This document shows, piece by piece, positions 1 to 8,134 of a stretch of 32,673 bases of DNA. Within the stretch, counting starts at the first letter, position 1. Every line of letters starts with the position of its first letter. The stretch lies in assembly GCA_035532555.1 (NCBI GenBank), contig DATKQS010000015.1:1-32673 (forward strand). Reading direction: 5' to 3'. The position numbers and the translations under genes were made by a program. The notes under the pieces are model-generated. The model saw only the letters and a list, made by a program, of their open reading frames with translations. It was not told the origin of the DNA and did not search any database. Source of the stretch: Thermoplasmata archaeon. GTDB taxonomy: Archaea > Thermoplasmatota > Thermoplasmata > Lutacidiplasmatales > UBA184.

Positions 1-16
1 GACGCGGTGGGTCATG

Positions 17-36
17 GCATACGTAGATACGTATGC
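17..36. repeat. Perfect inverted repeat upstream of transposase
   Basis: Two 9-base arms (GCATACGTA and TACGTATGC) are exact reverse complements separated by 2 bases. The site lies about 150 bases before the transposase reading frame in GC-rich sequence. It may be an operator or part of the insertion-sequence end; the sequence alone does not decide. A short frame starting at the ATG at 14 reads through it and stops at 58. Confidence 0.6.
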
Positions 37-183
37 TGATACAAGAACCTGCCGGTAGACGGGCGCGTCGATCTACGAGAGAGAAACGGGCGTTGGGTAG
101 GCACCTGCTACCCAAGAGGCCGGGAGGTCAGGTCTGAGAGCCACTACGTTAGCCGACTGACCCGGACTACCCGTGACGCCACC

Positions 184-1164
184 GTGCGAACCCGGGCGAT
201 GATCGTGCTGCATTCAATGCAGGGCTTCTCCCCACCCAAGATCGCTCGCATGGTCTACTGGTCCCCGGCATGGGTCCGACGGGTCATCCGCGACTTCAAT
301 CGAATCGGGACCGCCGCCCTCTACCCTACCCGAGCCGGAGGTCGTCCTCCCGAGTTCACGAAGCCGATCCGTCAGAAACTCGTCGACCTCGCCCTCTCTC
401 GCCCGAGAGACCACGGAATGCTGTTGCAGACCTGGTCGCTCGAGCGTCTGAAGACCGCCGCCATTCGTGAGGGGATCGTCGAGTCGATCAGCGAGGAGCG
501 ACTACGGGAAATCCTCCACGCGGAGGCCGTCTCCTTCCAGGCCGTGAAGACCTGGAAGAAGTCCAACGACCCGGAGTTCGACTCCAAGGTCCGACGCCTC
601 CGCACGCTCACGAATCGTGAGCACAACCCTCCCATCGTGGTCGCGGCGGACGAGATGGGTCCGATCGCTCTCCGACCCTATGGGGGCCGCACTTGGGCTC
701 GGTCGGGTCACCCCGACCGAGTTCGAGCGACCTACAAGAAAACGTTCGGGGTCCGGTACCTGTTCGGCATCTACGACTACTATCGCGACCAGATGGACGG
801 GTTTCTCTCCCCGTCCAAGCACACCCGGGTGTGGCGACGGCCGTTACGATTCGTTCGGGCGCACTACCCGGGGGGAGATCGGATCTACCCGATCAACGAC
901 AACCTCTCGACACATTGGACGCCCTCGGCGCGGGCGCTGGCCCGCGCCCTGAACATCGTGATGGTTCCCACGCCGACCAACGCCTCGGAGTACAACCTCG
1001 TCGAGGCACACTTCGGAGAGGTCAAGGATCTCGCACTGACCGGGTCGGACTATTCAGACCGGTGGCACCTATCGCGGGCGATCCACGACGGGATCCAGCA
1101 TCGGAACGAGAACGCCGAACCGAAGGTCCACAAAGTCAAACGACGTTTGTGGATTCGGCACTAG
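184..1164 (+). CDS. IS630-family DDE transposase, N-terminal start unresolved
   Basis: This is a cut-and-paste transposase of the IS630/Tc1-mariner superfamily. An N-terminal helix-turn-helix region (residues about 1-55) is followed by a linker and a DDE catalytic domain. The catalytic residues appear to be Asp156 (in AADEMGP), Asp239 (in INDN) and Glu274 (in LVEAHF), which gives the DD34E spacing typical of IS630. The C-terminus looks complete. The start is doubtful. GTG 184 falls inside the conserved first helical segment, and the same frame is open back to position 40, where it encodes residues that look homologous (RLTRTTRDATVRTRAM), yet it holds no ATG, GTG or TTG. The gene may therefore be N-terminally damaged or frameshifted; an ATG in another frame at 14 is a possible original start. 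Element ends and target duplication were not found. Confidence 0.85.
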   Translation: MRTRAMIVLHSMQGFSPPKIARMVYWSPAWVRRVIRDFNRIGTAALYPTRAGGRPPEFTKPIRQKLVDLALSRPRDHGMLLQTWSLERLKTAAIREGIVESISEERLREILHAEAVSFQAVKTWKKSNDPEFDSKVRRLRTLTNREHNPPIVVAADEMGPIALRPYGGRTWARSGHPDRVRATYKKTFGVRYLFGIYDYYRDQMDGFLSPSKHTRVWRRPLRFVRAHYPGGDRIYPINDNLSTHWTPSARALARALNIVMVPTPTNASEYNLVEAHFGEVKDLALTGSDYSDRWHLSRAIHDGIQHRNENAEPKVHKVKRRLWIRH

Positions 1165-1640
1165 GTAGGTCGATTCCTCTCAGCGTTTTCCCACGACGAA
1201 CGGATCGGAACCGGCCCGGAACGGCGGAATCCATGGGCGGGTCGAATATAGTCGCCAACTTGCACCAGCCCGGAGAGGTGGAGCGGTGTCCAGATCGACT
1301 GAGTCGCGGGTCCCGTCCGAGCCCACCAAGCTCGCCGGAACGAGCTGGTACCTCATCGCGCTCGTGGTTGGTCAGGGGCCTCTCGGCGGATTCCGGCAGC
1401 TACCGGCCCTCTCTCCGGGCCACGGTCCCCAAGAGACGGTGGATCGGTACGGGCGCGATCAGAGACGTGCTTCGAGGGGCCGAGCTTCATCTCGGGATGT
1501 GCTGGGCCTGTAGTGTCGCGTTGCTCGAAACCCGAGAGGCACATGGTTCGAGTTTCTCCATGCAGTATGGACTGCTAGGAGAGAGTTGGCTTCTCGGGAA
1601 TCGACGGTACATGTCCGGAGGCAGGCCCATCATTAGAGGT
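1165..1640. other. Intergenic, no convincing gene
   Basis: This stretch holds no recognisable coding region. A 75-residue frame starting at GTG 1286 has an AT-rich box (AATATA, 1245-1250) 36-41 bases upstream and a purine-rich stretch before it, but its protein resembles nothing I know and turns Arg-rich at the end. The right end of the IS630 element should lie somewhere here. The five bases before ATG 1641 (GAGGT) touch the start codon and are too close for a normal ribosome-binding site. Confidence 0.4.
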
Positions 1641-2291
1641 ATGTCGACTGTAACGTTGAGTCGCCGACAGGAACGGGAGAATAGGGAACGGGAGGCACCA
1701 AACGGAGGTTCCCCCGCGCGACACCGGAGATTCGTGACCGCGGCACTCGTCCTCACCGTGGTGTCCTTGATGGCACTAGCGTCGTTCTCGGTGGCTCTCT
1801 ATGCCCTCCCGGTTCACGCCGCAACGAATCCCCCGGCCGGGGCAACGAGCTACGTCAACATCACGATCTCCTACGATCCGGCGACCGGGACATCCTGGTT
1901 TACCCCGGCGAACTTCGTGGTCCCGGCGCACACGAAGGTTGTATTTACCATACGAAATTACGACCCCGTGGACTCCGCGCTCCTCGTTCCCTGGGACAAC
2001 CGGGTCATCGGTACGCTCGGAGGGATCGAAATGGTGGGTACGGGTAACACGACCCCCGAGGCGGACATGACGGGCTTGGCTCCTGGCGCGATAAGTCACA
2101 CGTTCACGATGTTCGATGCGTACTACAACTTGAGCGTACCGATCCCACCGGCCTCGACCGGCTCCACCCCGGCCTTGGTCACGTTCGGGGCCGAATTCAA
2201 TACGACCGGGGCGTTCGCGTGGGGGTGCATGTGCCGTTGCGAGGATATGAGCGATCCCGGAATGATGTATGGCACCGTGGACGTGATCTGA
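1641..2291 (+). CDS. Membrane-anchored cupredoxin-like protein
   Basis: The protein has 216 residues. A charged N-terminus (1-30) is followed by one hydrophobic segment (about 31-58), which is a signal anchor or signal peptide. The remainder is rich in beta-strand, Thr, Val and Asn-X-Thr sequons and is probably exported. The C-terminal strand and loop (FAWGC...PGMMYGTVDVI) resemble the copper loop of sulfocyanin/plastocyanin-like cupredoxins, where Cys, His and Met ligands are followed by G-T-V/L-x-V. Here the loop has three alternating cysteines (C196, C198, C200) and methionines (M203, M208, M209) but no His. The only downstream-type His is H153 in SHTF. Copper or another metal is likely but the site is not a standard type 1 centre. 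Such proteins carry electrons outside the membrane; the multi-helix protein at 4248 is a possible partner. Confidence 0.65.
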   Translation: MSTVTLSRRQERENREREAPNGGSPARHRRFVTAALVLTVVSLMALASFSVALYALPVHAATNPPAGATSYVNITISYDPATGTSWFTPANFVVPAHTKVVFTIRNYDPVDSALLVPWDNRVIGTLGGIEMVGTGNTTPEADMTGLAPGAISHTFTMFDAYYNLSVPIPPASTGSTPALVTFGAEFNTTGAFAWGCMCRCEDMSDPGMMYGTVDVI

Positions 2292-2594
2292 GGGGACTTC
2301 GGCGCCCCCCCCCGCCGGCGTCGAGGTCCATCGTGGGGCCCGCCGGGGTGAAGGGAACGGCGTACCGACGTTTGGCATGCTCCCGCTCTCCGCGACACGC
2401 GCAGTAGGTGTGTCGTCCGAGGGTTCTCCTACCGGATCGCCTACCGAGGCAGCTGTCTGCCGCGGTCCTCAGCGGTGCAATAGAGGTGGAGAGCCACCGA
2501 CGCGAGACCGCGCCGGCACCCGGGCCGCCGCTGCCGACACCCCCACGGTTCGAGGCGACCCGGCGTCGGATCGAGGGGCGGGGTCCTGACTCTT
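2292..2594. other. Intergenic between convergent genes
   Basis: The stretch lies between the ends of the cupredoxin-like gene and the phoU-like gene. It contains a run of nine C (2305-2313). The small open frames in it are Arg/Pro-rich and look like by-products of high GC content. I see no RNA gene or clear terminator. Confidence 0.4.
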
Positions 2595-3764
2595 CTAGTC
2601 CGGCTCAGGGACTATGATCGGAGCGGATGACCCGGGCAGAGACCCGGCGACCTCCGAAGAGATCATAATGGAGTTACGGGACGTGGACCGAAGGATAGTC
2701 TCCGGCTCGAGATAGCGGTTGATCGTGATCTCGTTGATCTCGACCAGCATCTCGACCGCCATGACGAGGTCCCAAGCGATGCGCTGGGCCGGGGCTGGCC
2801 CCTCCTTCGTGCGGACGAGGCGGCCCTTTCGGTCCTCCAGTCCGTACTGGTGGGAAAGCCATCGATTGATGTCGTTCAATGTCGAGTTCGCCCCGAGCAC
2901 GGATAGGCCGAGAAAGGCCTCCATCGTCCGCTTGAGGAAGGAATCGAAATCGGCCAGCATTCGGTCCATGCTGTCCGCCGCCTTCAACAGATGGGCGCGG
3001 TCGGTTCCCAGCCACGACCCAAGCTCATGGCCGATGTCGGCCAGCAGGTCGCCGTTCACCTCTAGGACCTTGGCCACGAGGCGGCTACCGATCTGGAAAT
3101 GATGGCTCGTCACTCCGATCTCGACAGCGATGTGAAAGTCATCCGAGGCGAGAAGCAGCTGACGCACCATCAAGAGATAGAATCGATCGATCTCGTCTTC
3201 GACCAGCGGCAGCCGGTCCAGGACCGAAGGGTCCCCCTCCCGCAAACTGCGTCGGCACAGCTCGACGGCCTGGTCGAGTAGGCGGACGGTTCTCTGGAGG
3301 AGGCGCGCGAATTCATACTTTCCCGGGTCGACGGAGATCTGGACCTCGACTTGGTTCGCGGACTCCTCAACCAGGCTCATCCCGAGAATCTTCTTGGTGA
3401 TGTAGTCGATATCCGCGTGCTGCGCCTCGGTCAGGGGTGAGCTTCCCACGATTTGGACACGGTCGTGTCCGGTGATGTAGGCGCCGACCAGGAGCCGCGC
3501 GAAGAGGTTCGGGTCCGAGACTTGGGTTTCGATCCGCAGGGTCTTCTGCCGCCCTGACGGTGCCCGGACGACGTGGGAAACGGAGAGCTCGAGACGCCCT
3601 CCGGCGAGCTCCTTGAACTCCAAGACATCGCCGGGGCGAATACTGGCGGAATGGATCCAAGACCTCGGCAATGTCACAAAGAGCGAGGAGTGGCCGGTCT
3701 TCTGGACCCGGCGCAATAGGCGGAGCTCATCGCGCCGATCCTTCGCGGCCATATCGTAGGGCAT
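2595..3764 (-). CDS. AbrB-PhoU phosphate-uptake type regulator
   Basis: The protein has 389 residues. Residues about 14-66 form a SpoVT/AbrB-like DNA-binding domain (GHSSLFVTLPRSW, then GDVLEF). Residues about 150-340 are helical with the acidic pattern of PhoU domains, including a EDEIDRFY segment near 190. Archaeal proteins with this architecture are annotated as phosphate uptake regulators; whether this one controls phosphate genes cannot be seen, since no pst transporter lies nearby. The start at 3764 is followed four codons later by a second ATG that would also serve. A GAAGGGG stretch precedes the start and a hairpin lies about 36 bases upstream. Codons about 77-136 are duplicated almost exactly at 5865-6045. 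Confidence 0.85.
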   Translation of the reverse strand: MPYDMAAKDRRDELRLLRRVQKTGHSSLFVTLPRSWIHSASIRPGDVLEFKELAGGRLELSVSHVVRAPSGRQKTLRIETQVSDPNLFARLLVGAYITGHDRVQIVGSSPLTEAQHADIDYITKKILGMSLVEESANQVEVQISVDPGKYEFARLLQRTVRLLDQAVELCRRSLREGDPSVLDRLPLVEDEIDRFYLLMVRQLLLASDDFHIAVEIGVTSHHFQIGSRLVAKVLEVNGDLLADIGHELGSWLGTDRAHLLKAADSMDRMLADFDSFLKRTMEAFLGLSVLGANSTLNDINRWLSHQYGLEDRKGRLVRTKEGPAPAQRIAWDLVMAVEMLVEINEITINRYLEPETILRSTSRNSIMISSEVAGSLPGSSAPIIVPEPD

Positions 3765-4247
3765 CTCTTCCCCTTCGAGGTCACTCGGAAAACTTTCCCT
3801 CCGACGCTCCGCGTCGGATGGCCGCCCGTATCATATGTACTCTCCGTGCAACGCCGTTGACGTCTCGGGGAGAACTCGCACGGATGACACGGATGGTCCC
3901 GGTGAGTCTTCTTTCCGTTTGACAGTACGGTACATTCCATCCCATCCGAGTAGACTTTCCCTCCCAACGATCGTTCGGTGGGCTGACGGTGAAGTCCGGC
4001 GGGTGACAGAGACGACGCGAGTAGCCTCAGTCTTGGCATCGGTACCCGGGGAGAGGCTGACGCTCGCGGCCACGGCAGGATCCGAGGACCCCCCTCCACA
4101 GGATGCCGGTGTTTGCGCCGCCGCATCGGACCGATGCGCAGTGACGGTCCCGGTCGACGCGTGGGCCCTCTTCCGTGATCCCCCAGTGGTTGAGGGCGTT
4201 TGGAAGAGATTCCTCCATGCCTCACACCAAACGCGAGGTCTCGAGCG
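3765..4247. other. Divergent intergenic region
   Basis: It separates the phoU-like gene (-) from the multi-helix membrane protein (+) and holds a hairpin at 3800-3818. A 138-codon frame from 3835 ends in the ATGA that overlaps the next start (4248), but its codon usage is not as GC3-rich as the neighbours and its product is unrecognisable, so I treat it as chance. No strong TATA box is apparent before 4248. Confidence 0.4.
3800..3818. repeat. 8-bp stem, 3-base loop hairpin 5' of phoU-like gene
   Basis: TCCGACGC and GCGTCGGA are perfect complements around the loop TCC. The site is 36-54 bases before the phoU-like start, in its leader or promoter region. It could be an operator or an RNA hairpin. 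Confidence 0.5.
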
Positions 4248-5666
4248 ATGAGTGAAAAGATCGTGGAAGCAGATCCTACCCCCTTCCTCGACGGAGGGGG
4301 AGTGAAGTTGATTCCGCGAATGCCCTGGTTGAACTCCCGACGCCTGGCGTTCTTCCTCATCTTCTGGGCTACGATCTTCTTCGCAGGAAGCGTCTTCGTC
4401 AACAACCCCTTCACGGGCTTCGGCGACGCCTCGAATTGGGACGTCGGGGCCGGGTCGCCCAACTACTACTGGGTCGTGATGTATCTCCATGGGCTCAACG
4501 CCGGGCTCGTGGGGATCGCCGCCCTCGTGGCGTGCGACTTCTTCGAGCTGCCCTCCATTCACGTTCGACGCGGGATCTTCGTCGGCGTGCTCATCGCCGG
4601 CGTCCTCTCTCCGATCGGCGCCGTGTTCAACACTTCGGCTCCGTGGACAACCCCCGGCCTGTGGATCCAGGTCACGGCGTTCCTTGCCCTCGACGAGGTC
4701 GTGATCCTCCTCCTGTGGGGGATGCTCACGGTATGGAGGGAGGGCGCTCCCCGGAGCCGGACCTTTCCCTTCATCACAGCCTCGCTGGTCGGGGCCGTCA
4801 TGTTGGTCGCGGCCCTGATGGGGCACCTCGCCGGAGTGATCCTGGGGTTCGGGGACAACCCCTCCCTGCTCGGACAGTACGCCGCTCAAGAGATGGGCCT
4901 GTCGCTGGACGCCTGGGCCGCGAGCCTCATCGGCTCGCACTCGTATCTCATGATCACTGCCGTTGCCGCGGGGGTCATGGCGCTCGCCGCGGTCCGCTTC
5001 GGGTACTACCGGCTCGTGGGGGCGACGAAGCTGCTGGCCCAGGTGGGGTTCGCCCTGGTGTGCATCGATCTCGTGTTACAGACGGGGATGGGGCTCCTCC
5101 TCGGATTCTCGAGCTGGCCGGGCAACCTTCCTCCCCCGATTCTGGCCCTGCCGGGAATCCCCAGCTTCGTTGCCCTGAACGACGCGAGCAACTTCGTCTT
5201 CTTGGTTCTCGGGGGCATCCTGCTGCTCAGCGCGCTGGTGATCGGTACTGGCCGGCTTAAGGGATGGACGAGTCAGGCGGGCCTGCCGATCCGGGTCCTT
5301 CCGCTCTTGATGCTGGTCGTCTTCACCGTCCTCACGGCGGTCGTTGAGCCGACCAACGGCACGATAATCGGCACCCCTCCCCAGGCTTGGATTCGGTTGT
5401 TCATCGCCTTCTATCTCACAATGATGGTGGTGCTCGTGGTCTTCCTCGCGGAGCGCCTATTGAGCGAGCGGCAGAGCCTCAGGGTCGGCTGGACGGCCAC
5501 CGTAGGTGCGGTCACCACCTTCGCCGGCGTGTTGGTCTACGTGTCCAGTGGCCTCTACGCCGGAGGGTACATCGCGGCCGCCGGAGTCATCATCATTGGG
5601 CTCTCGTTCGTGTTCACTTCGTGGTGGGGCCTTTCCTCAGGATCCCGAAGACTGCACGGCGAGTAG
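4248..5666 (+). CDS. 12-helix membrane protein, possible haem or metal site
   Basis: The 472-residue protein has about 12 hydrophobic helices (roughly 33-51, 74-97, 109-129, 138-164, 175-199, 225-248, 262-288, 312-333, 349-366, 380-402, 415-433, 439-460). Three histidines sit inside or at the edge of helices: H81 (MYLHGLN, helix 2), H193 (MGHLAG, helix 5) and H231 (GSHSYL, helix 6). Helix 2 recalls the first haem-ligand helix of haem-copper oxidase subunit I, and 12 helices is the right number. However, the paired His of helix 7 and the two His of helix 10 are missing, so it is not a normal oxidase. I do not recognise the family. A redox role with the cupredoxin-like protein at 1641 is only inference. 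ATG 4248 was chosen over TTG 4200 because the extra 16 residues look non-conserved and polar. Confidence 0.6.
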   Translation: MSEKIVEADPTPFLDGGGVKLIPRMPWLNSRRLAFFLIFWATIFFAGSVFVNNPFTGFGDASNWDVGAGSPNYYWVVMYLHGLNAGLVGIAALVACDFFELPSIHVRRGIFVGVLIAGVLSPIGAVFNTSAPWTTPGLWIQVTAFLALDEVVILLLWGMLTVWREGAPRSRTFPFITASLVGAVMLVAALMGHLAGVILGFGDNPSLLGQYAAQEMGLSLDAWAASLIGSHSYLMITAVAAGVMALAAVRFGYYRLVGATKLLAQVGFALVCIDLVLQTGMGLLLGFSSWPGNLPPPILALPGIPSFVALNDASNFVFLVLGGILLLSALVIGTGRLKGWTSQAGLPIRVLPLLMLVVFTVLTAVVEPTNGTIIGTPPQAWIRLFIAFYLTMMVVLVVFLAERLLSERQSLRVGWTATVGAVTTFAGVLVYVSSGLYAGGYIAAAGVIIIGLSFVFTSWWGLSSGSRRLHGE

Positions 5667-5864
5667 ATCCGCGGGAGGCGGCCGGTGCCGCTCACGAGGG
5701 CCGTAGAGTCGAGTTGACGCAAAGCTGATGGTGGTCGAGGCACGGGATTACCCCACATTCAGCATGATTCCCGCCGGGAGCACCATCTCCCCGGCCCGAA
5801 ACGGATCCTTTTCGGGACGCCTTCCTCCAGGTTACGACGGCGGCGTCGGCGGAGGAGTGGAGAC

Positions 5865-6045
5865 CGCGGACTCCTCAACCGGGCTCATCCCGAGAATCTT
5901 CTTGGTGATGTAGTCGATATCCGCGTGCTGCGCCTCGGTCAGGGGTGAGCTTCCCACGATTTGAACACGGTCGTGTCCGGTGATGTAGGCGCCGACCAGG
6001 AGCCGCGCGAAGAGGTTCGGGTCCGAGACTTGAGTTTCGATCCGC
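5865..6045 (-). pseudogene. Partial duplicate of the AbrB-PhoU gene
   Basis: These 181 bases match 3357-3537 in the same orientation with three differences (at 3373/5881, at the GGACAC/GAACAC site, and at the TGGGTTT/TGAGTTT site), all transitions. The segment encodes residues about 77-136 of the regulator; two changes are silent and one turns Leu into Pro. The similarity stops sharply at both ends, and neither an AbrB domain nor a PhoU domain end is present. It is a broken gene copy, left by a segmental duplication with a spacing of 2508 bases. Confidence 0.85.
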
Positions 6046-6267
6046 GAGTTGACGATTGCGCGCTCGGAGCATGCCGGATTAGCGCGGGAACCGCCCCAGC
6101 TCTCGTCAGTCCGCGTGTTCTACGACGAGCCGGCCTCCTAAACCCGGAGCTGCGCGATCCGACGCCGGGTCCACCGCGCCGCTGCCCCCGTTGCAGCATC
6201 CAGTCGATCGGGCCTAGTTCGTCCGACGTCGCTCCTCCCTCCGCGCCGGGTCCCCGCCATCGGGAGG

Positions 6268-6305
6268 TTTAAGGTCCGAAGCAATCTCCGACGGCATATA
6301 GGAGC
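6268..6305 (+). promoter_or_regulatory. Promoter and RBS of thiolase-like gene
   Basis: A TATA-like box TTTAAG (6268-6273) lies 42-47 bases before GTG 6315, and AGGAGC (6300-6305) sits 9 bases before it as a plausible ribosome-binding site. Together they support GTG 6315 as the start. Confidence 0.45.
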
Positions 6306-6314
6306 GGGCAATTC

Positions 6315-7448
6315 GTGAGCGTCCACGTCGCCTCGATCGGTATGGGTCGGTACGGGAAGCGTCCGGAGGGCCTGATCGATCTCGCCGTGGAGGCCTCCAC
6401 GCTCGCCCTCGAGGGGATCGGGCGTAAGCCGGTTGACCTCCTCGTAGTCGGGACGATGTTCGCCCAAGGAGCCCAGGGTCGCGAACCCCTTCTCCCACAT
6501 CTCGCCGGGCGCCTCGGTCTCGAATCGAGCTCGGGTTTTCGCGTGGACTCCTCGAGTGGCACGGGGGGAATGGCCGTCCACGCGGCGGTCCTCGCGCTCG
6601 AATCCGGGCGGTTCGACCGCGCGCTCGTCGTTGGTGCCGAGAAGATGACCAACCGGCCCACGGCCGACAACACCAAGGATCTGTCGTCGTCGCTCCATCC
6701 GAGCGAGGCCGCGGCCGGAGCGACCATGCCTGCGCTCGCGGCGATCGCGACCCAGCGCTATATCGAGCGATTTCAACTGACCCCCGCAATCTGCGACGCC
6801 GCCACGGTCCATGCGAGGGCGATGGCGGCCAGCAACCCGAGCGCGCATTTTCAGAAGGCGGTCACCGTTGAGGAGGTCGCCGCGAGCCGCCCGGTGGCCC
6901 TTCCCCTTCGACTCCTGCACTGCTCCGCCATCTCCGACGGAGCGACCGCGCTCGTACTCGAGCGAGGAGAGGGTCCGGCGACGGTCCTCGGGCTCGGCCA
7001 AGGCTTCGACACCCTGAGGCTCGTGGACCGGAAGGACCTCTATTCGTTCGCGGCGACACGTCGCGCCGCTCAACGCGCCTACGACTCTGCCGGCATCACA
7101 CCGAAGACCATCGATGTCGCGGAGGTGCACGACGCTTTCTCTCCTTTTGCGATGGTTCACATCGAGGACCTCGGCATCTGCGGGCCGGGAGAGGCCCCGA
7201 CATGGTTCGAGCGCGGGTGGGTCCGTCCCGACGGGCGAGTTCCGGTGAACCCCAGTGGAGGGGTGATCGGGCGGGGCCACCCCGTCGGTGCCTCGGGCGT
7301 GGCCGAGGTGGCCGAGGTCGCTCTGCAGCTGCGAGGCGAGGCCGGTCGCCATGCGACGGCGAAGCGACCGAGGGTCGGCTTGGCTCAAGCGATGAGCGGG
7401 ATCGGCTCCCACAACTACGTCACGATCATGGGGAGCACGGGACGATGA
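6315..7448 (+). CDS. Thiolase-like protein with Ser in place of catalytic Cys
   Basis: This 377-residue protein has the thiolase fold of the archaeal acetyl-CoA acetyltransferase/SCP2 type, which condenses or cleaves acyl-CoA. The two later catalytic blocks are present: EVHDAF (His272) and GRGHPVGASG (His322). The first block, normally V-E-A-A-C-A-S-G-G, reads V77-D-S-S-S-G-T-G-G, so the acyl-accepting Cys is Ser81. No Cys occurs in the final block (QAMSGIGSHN) either. True thiolase activity is therefore doubtful; a CoA-binding scaffold, hydrolase or Ser-dependent variant is possible. It overlaps the DUF35 gene by ATGA (7445-7448). Archaeal thiolases normally form complexes with a DUF35 protein that shapes the CoA-binding site, and the mevalonate-pathway HMG-CoA synthase that often joins them is absent here. 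Confidence 0.85.
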   Translation: MSVHVASIGMGRYGKRPEGLIDLAVEASTLALEGIGRKPVDLLVVGTMFAQGAQGREPLLPHLAGRLGLESSSGFRVDSSSGTGGMAVHAAVLALESGRFDRALVVGAEKMTNRPTADNTKDLSSSLHPSEAAAGATMPALAAIATQRYIERFQLTPAICDAATVHARAMAASNPSAHFQKAVTVEEVAASRPVALPLRLLHCSAISDGATALVLERGEGPATVLGLGQGFDTLRLVDRKDLYSFAATRRAAQRAYDSAGITPKTIDVAEVHDAFSPFAMVHIEDLGICGPGEAPTWFERGWVRPDGRVPVNPSGGVIGRGHPVGASGVAEVAEVALQLRGEAGRHATAKRPRVGLAQAMSGIGSHNYVTIMGSTGR

Positions 7449-7783
7449 ATCTTCGACCGGACGATCTCGAGCTTTCGCGTTGCTCGGCATGCCAGGCAGC
7501 GTTCCTCCCCAGCGACGGGCCGTGCCCGCGGTGCGGTGGATTGCCGCGCGCTTCCCTCACCGTTCCGTCGACGGGCACGGTGCTCGCATCTACGGTGGTA
7601 GTGTACCCCGCCACCGGCTGGGAGAGCCCGCACCGCCTGGCCCTCGTGGAGGTCTCCGAGGGGGTTCGCGTGCTCGCGATCGTCGAGGGGGACCTTCCCT
7701 CAAGAGGCTCGAAGATGAACGTGCGCGCGGACGGCGCGACCTACCGAGCTCGTATCGCTCCCGAAGGCGCTCGAGGGGACTGA
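7445..7783 (+). CDS. DUF35 OB-fold protein with zinc ribbon
   Basis: The protein has 112 residues. An N-terminal rubredoxin-like zinc ribbon (C13-x2-C16 and C27-x2-C30) is followed by a small OB-fold (STGTVLASTVV through the LALVEV and AIVEGDL strands). This is the standard layout of DUF35 proteins, which bind CoA and bridge thiolase and HMG-CoA synthase in archaea. The start codon overlaps the thiolase stop (ATGA), so the two are probably translated together in a fixed ratio. Confidence 0.9.
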   Translation: MNLRPDDLELSRCSACQAAFLPSDGPCPRCGGLPRASLTVPSTGTVLASTVVVYPATGWESPHRLALVEVSEGVRVLAIVEGDLPSRGSKMNVRADGATYRARIAPEGARGD

Positions 7784-8090
7784 CGCTCGAGGCGTCCGAG
7801 GCACGGCTAACGACGGCCACCGGTGCTGCCGGGCGCGCGGAGGGACCCAGCGTGCGGTTGCCGGCGAGGATCGGCGCGCTCGTCGCCGCGGGGCCGCTCA
7901 CGGGTCCCTGCGTGCAACTGACCGATCCGGAGCTGGTGGAGATCAGCTGGCCCCTCGTTCCATTGATGGTTGCGTTGAAGTCCTGGCCGGTTCCGGAAGT
8001 CTGGTCGATCCGACAGGTCGTGTACGTAACATCCCAGGTCGGTGCCAGATGGAACGCGGCGGCCCCTCCGACGAGAGCGAGCTCCATGGA
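7784..8090 (-). pseudogene. Possible remnant of an exported protein gene
   Basis: A minus-strand frame from the ATG at 8090 encodes a Thr/Ser/Gly-rich stretch with the segments WDVTYTTC, FNATINGT and GSVSCTQG, two Asn-X-Thr sequons and two cysteines, and with mainly G/C third codon positions. The frame does not stop before the convergent DUF35 gene and continues through it to 7590, which is implausible for an intact gene. I read it as a truncated or frameshifted piece of a secreted protein; it may also be chance. No other gene is seen in this 351-base gap. Confidence 0.25.
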
Positions 8091-8134
8091 ATCCTTAACC
8101 CCACTTCGGGATAGCCCCCTACGAGAACCAATCG

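Larger units (their letters stand above)
5667..6314. other. Gene-poor region carrying a phoU fragment
   Basis: Apart from the duplicated phoU segment (5865-6045) and the promoter of the thiolase-like gene (6268-6305) I see nothing convincing. Frames reported on either strand are Arg/Pro-rich products of GC-rich sequence. Confidence 0.4.

Noticed and set aside
1286-1513. 75-codon frame with a GTG start, an AT-rich box upstream and a short hydrophobic stretch.
   Set aside because: Turns Arg/Gly-rich, no family resemblance; kept only as a note in the intergenic entry.
3835-4251. 138-codon plus-strand frame whose stop overlaps the start at 4248 as ATGA.
   Set aside because: Product is unrecognisable, third codon positions are mixed, and it crosses a regulatory-looking divergent region; the overlap is probably chance.
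6121-6134. A 14-base match (TACGACGAGCCGGC) between the gap before the thiolase gene and the purB leader region near 21861.
   Set aside because: The similarity ends directly after these bases; a match of this length in GC-rich DNA may be chance.
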